Assembly: GCA_016743925.1 (NCBI GenBank)
Contig: JADGFH010000008.1
Coordinates: 1 to 26,372 of the forward strand
From: Labilibaculum sp.
GTDB lineage: Bacteria > Bacteroidota > Bacteroidia > Bacteroidales > Marinifilaceae
Direction: 5' to 3'
DNA: 26,372 nt
In this document: positions 24,900 to 26,372 of the stretch, piece by piece
How positions within the stretch are numbered: the stretch's first letter is position 1
Layout of the letters: every line of letters begins with the position of its first letter
Translations under genes and position numbers: made by a program
The notes under the pieces: model-generated
Databases searched by the model: none
Told to the model about the DNA's origin: nothing
Seen by the model: only the letters and a program-made list of their open reading frames with translations

Positions 24900-26267
24900 A
24901 TGAAGAATAAAATATACTTTCTTTTGATCTTTTCCCTGATTGTTGTTCAGGGAAAAGCTCAAGAAAAATTGTCACTTCGCGAAAGTCGCGCCTTGGCATT
25001 GGAATACAATCAGAAAATTAAGATTGCAGATGAAATGATTTCTGAGAGTAAATCGACAATGCGATTTGCCTATACACATTTCTTTCCGAACCTATCGGCT
25101 AGCGGGTCTTATAATTATTATCATGATATTACTGATTTAAGTTTACCTGGTTCTTTTTTACCTACTGCGAATAGTTTAGCAGAAGCGCAACAAGGAAATT
25201 ATAGTGGTGTTAGTGACGTCTACTTTCCTGGCTTTAACCTCGAAATGGGAAATATCGATTATTACTCGGCAAATTTAACGCTAGCACAACCAATTTATAT
25301 GGGAGGGAAAATTAGGAGTTCTTATGAAATGTCAAAAATTGGATCAGAAATTTCTGTTTTCAATAGACAATTACAAGCTTCTGATGTTTTACTAGAGACC
25401 GATCAGGCATATTGGAATTTGGTTTCTATAAATGAAAAGAAGAATTTAACGGCGAGATATGTGAAGATGTTATCGGCATTGGTTCAAGATCTTCAGAATG
25501 CTTTCGATTTAGAGATTACAACAAAAAATGAGTTGCTAAAAGCTCAAGTTCAATTAAATCAGGCAAAGTTAAATTTATTTCGAGTAGAGAATTTAAAAGT
25601 TCTTTCAAAGATGTCTTTGTGCCAAGTAATTGGAAAAGATTTATCTGTAGAGATCCTCGCAACAGATACAGTTATTGAAGTGAGTCAATCAGCCATTGAT
25701 GCAGATTTTATGCAAAAAGCTTTGCAACAACGACCTGAGTTGCTAATGTTAGGTAAACAGGTTGAAATATCTCAAAAACAGGTAAAGAATACGCAAGCGG
25801 ATTACTTGCCTCAATTGGGAGTTGGAGCCTCTTATTCTTACACAAGTAAAATTGAAGAGCTAATTGGTTCATCGAAGATATTAGCAGTGCAAGCAAAATT
25901 ATCTGTTCCAATTTTTCATTGGCAAGAACGTAAGCACAAAGTTGCTTCTGCTCGCTATCGAAGTAAGCAAAAGGTACTAGAAATGGATCGGACAAGAGAT
26001 TTGGTTTCATTACAAGTTCAACAATCATACTTTTCCTTACAAGAAGCATTTCAACAAATCGAATTAGCTAAGATTGCGATGGAACAAGCAAATGAAAACG
26101 TTGCGTTAACAAAGAATTCTTATTCTGAGGGATTAGCCAATACTACAGAATTGCTAGATGCTCAGGCTTTTTGGCAACGCGCACATAGCGAATTAATTGA
26201 TTCTAAAATCAATTATAAGTTGAGAGAAGTAAGCTTCTTAAAAGCGATTGGTGAATTAAAAATCTAA
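24900..26267 (+). CDS. TolC-like outer-membrane efflux channel
   Basis: 455 residues. A signal peptide (1-20, LIVVQGKAQ) precedes an OEP-family body: two repeats of long helices with a beta segment each. 'LSLRESRALALEYNQKIKIADEMISESKSTMRFA' opens repeat 1, and 'LQQRPELLMLGKQVEISQKQVKNTQADYLPQLGVGASYSY' opens repeat 2, the usual internal duplication. 'NLTLAQPIYMGGKI' and 'QAKLSVPIFHWQERK' are the corresponding beta strands, and the C-terminus ends in 'NSYSEGLANTTELLDAQAFWQRA', a family hallmark. There is no N-terminal Cys, so it is not a lipoprotein. It completes the tripartite pump. The start at 24900, 10 nt after the pump stop, gives a clean signal peptide; an in-frame ATG at 24873 inside the pump gene is less likely. 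Confidence 0.93.
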   Translation: MKNKIYFLLIFSLIVVQGKAQEKLSLRESRALALEYNQKIKIADEMISESKSTMRFAYTHFFPNLSASGSYNYYHDITDLSLPGSFLPTANSLAEAQQGNYSGVSDVYFPGFNLEMGNIDYYSANLTLAQPIYMGGKIRSSYEMSKIGSEISVFNRQLQASDVLLETDQAYWNLVSINEKKNLTARYVKMLSALVQDLQNAFDLEITTKNELLKAQVQLNQAKLNLFRVENLKVLSKMSLCQVIGKDLSVEILATDTVIEVSQSAIDADFMQKALQQRPELLMLGKQVEISQKQVKNTQADYLPQLGVGASYSYTSKIEELIGSSKILAVQAKLSVPIFHWQERKHKVASARYRSKQKVLEMDRTRDLVSLQVQQSYFSLQEAFQQIELAKIAMEQANENVALTKNSYSEGLANTTELLDAQAFWQRAHSELIDSKINYKLREVSFLKAIGELKI

Positions 26268-26277
26268 TAGTGGGAGA

Positions 26278-26339
26278 AATGATCGAGACAACCAGTAGGA
26301 TGGGATTGATGTTTGTTCGTCAATTTTGATTCGATCATT
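26278..26339 (+). other. Structured region after the efflux operon
   Basis: AATGATCGA (26278-26286) pairs with TCGATCATT (26331-26339). Inside the 44-nt loop, ATTGATG can pair with CGTCAAT (one G-U pair) around a 6-nt loop, giving a two-storey structure that starts ten nt after the channel stop. A short T-rich stretch follows but no strong T run, so it is only a possible terminator or 3' stability element. The window ends soon after. Confidence 0.4.
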
Positions 26340-26372
26340 CCTTTATTGTATTTATATGTTATCAAATAGAAA

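Overview
The window looks like the chromosome of an AT-rich member of the Bacteroidota, probably a marine or anaerobic member of class Bacteroidia (Marinilabiliales-like is my guess; no rRNA is present to test it). Reasons: about one third G+C; Bacteroidota-type promoters (TAnnTTTG near -7) with few Shine-Dalgarno sites; FtsX-family permeases of the 'NFKIAYRNLIRNKGYSFINISG' type; multi-receiver hybrid kinases; and an NtrC-type regulator whose GAFTGA loop reads GSFTDA. I see no rRNA, tRNA, transposase, integrase, phage gene or CRISPR array.

Layout. (1) 1-4626, minus strand: a 1250-residue hybrid histidine kinase (two HAMP-like segments, GAF, kinase core, three receivers), followed 49 nt later by a receiver-kinase cut off by the window start. 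(2) 4937-5984, plus: a Cys/His-containing lipoprotein that overlaps a PepSY-associated membrane protein, with a promoter in front and a terminator behind. (3) 6174-7220, plus: a secreted TPR plus degenerate gluzincin-like protein, followed by a nine-unit 21-bp tandem array and a bidirectional terminator. (4) 12951-7504, minus: a LolD/MacB-type ABC ATPase and two paralogous eight-helix FtsX/MacB permeases. Divergent from it (13164-15899, plus) are a sigma-54 response regulator and its membrane histidine kinase. The shared 212-nt region has a good -24 element of a sigma-54 promoter facing the ABC operon and a cluster of AATTG/CAATT dyads about 110-185 nt upstream of the predicted start, so the two-component pair very probably activates the ABC operon. 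(5) 19744-15936, minus: a large exported caspase-like (C14) protein and a small exported protein with a DUF4384-like C-terminus, 11 nt apart. (6) 20045-26267, plus: a TetR regulator and a complete tripartite RND efflux operon (lipoprotein adaptor, inner-membrane pump, TolC-like outer-membrane channel), tightly packed.

Together the genes form an envelope-facing region of sensing, export and secreted proteins. The least ordinary items are the 21-bp array with SD-like cores and two alternating unit types, the exported caspase/DUF4384 pair, the sigma-54 control region of the ABC operon, and two proteins that keep a fold while losing key residues (the first receiver of the large kinase and the HExxH-like site of the TPR protein). 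None proves a new system; the caspase pair and the array are the best candidates for a closer look.
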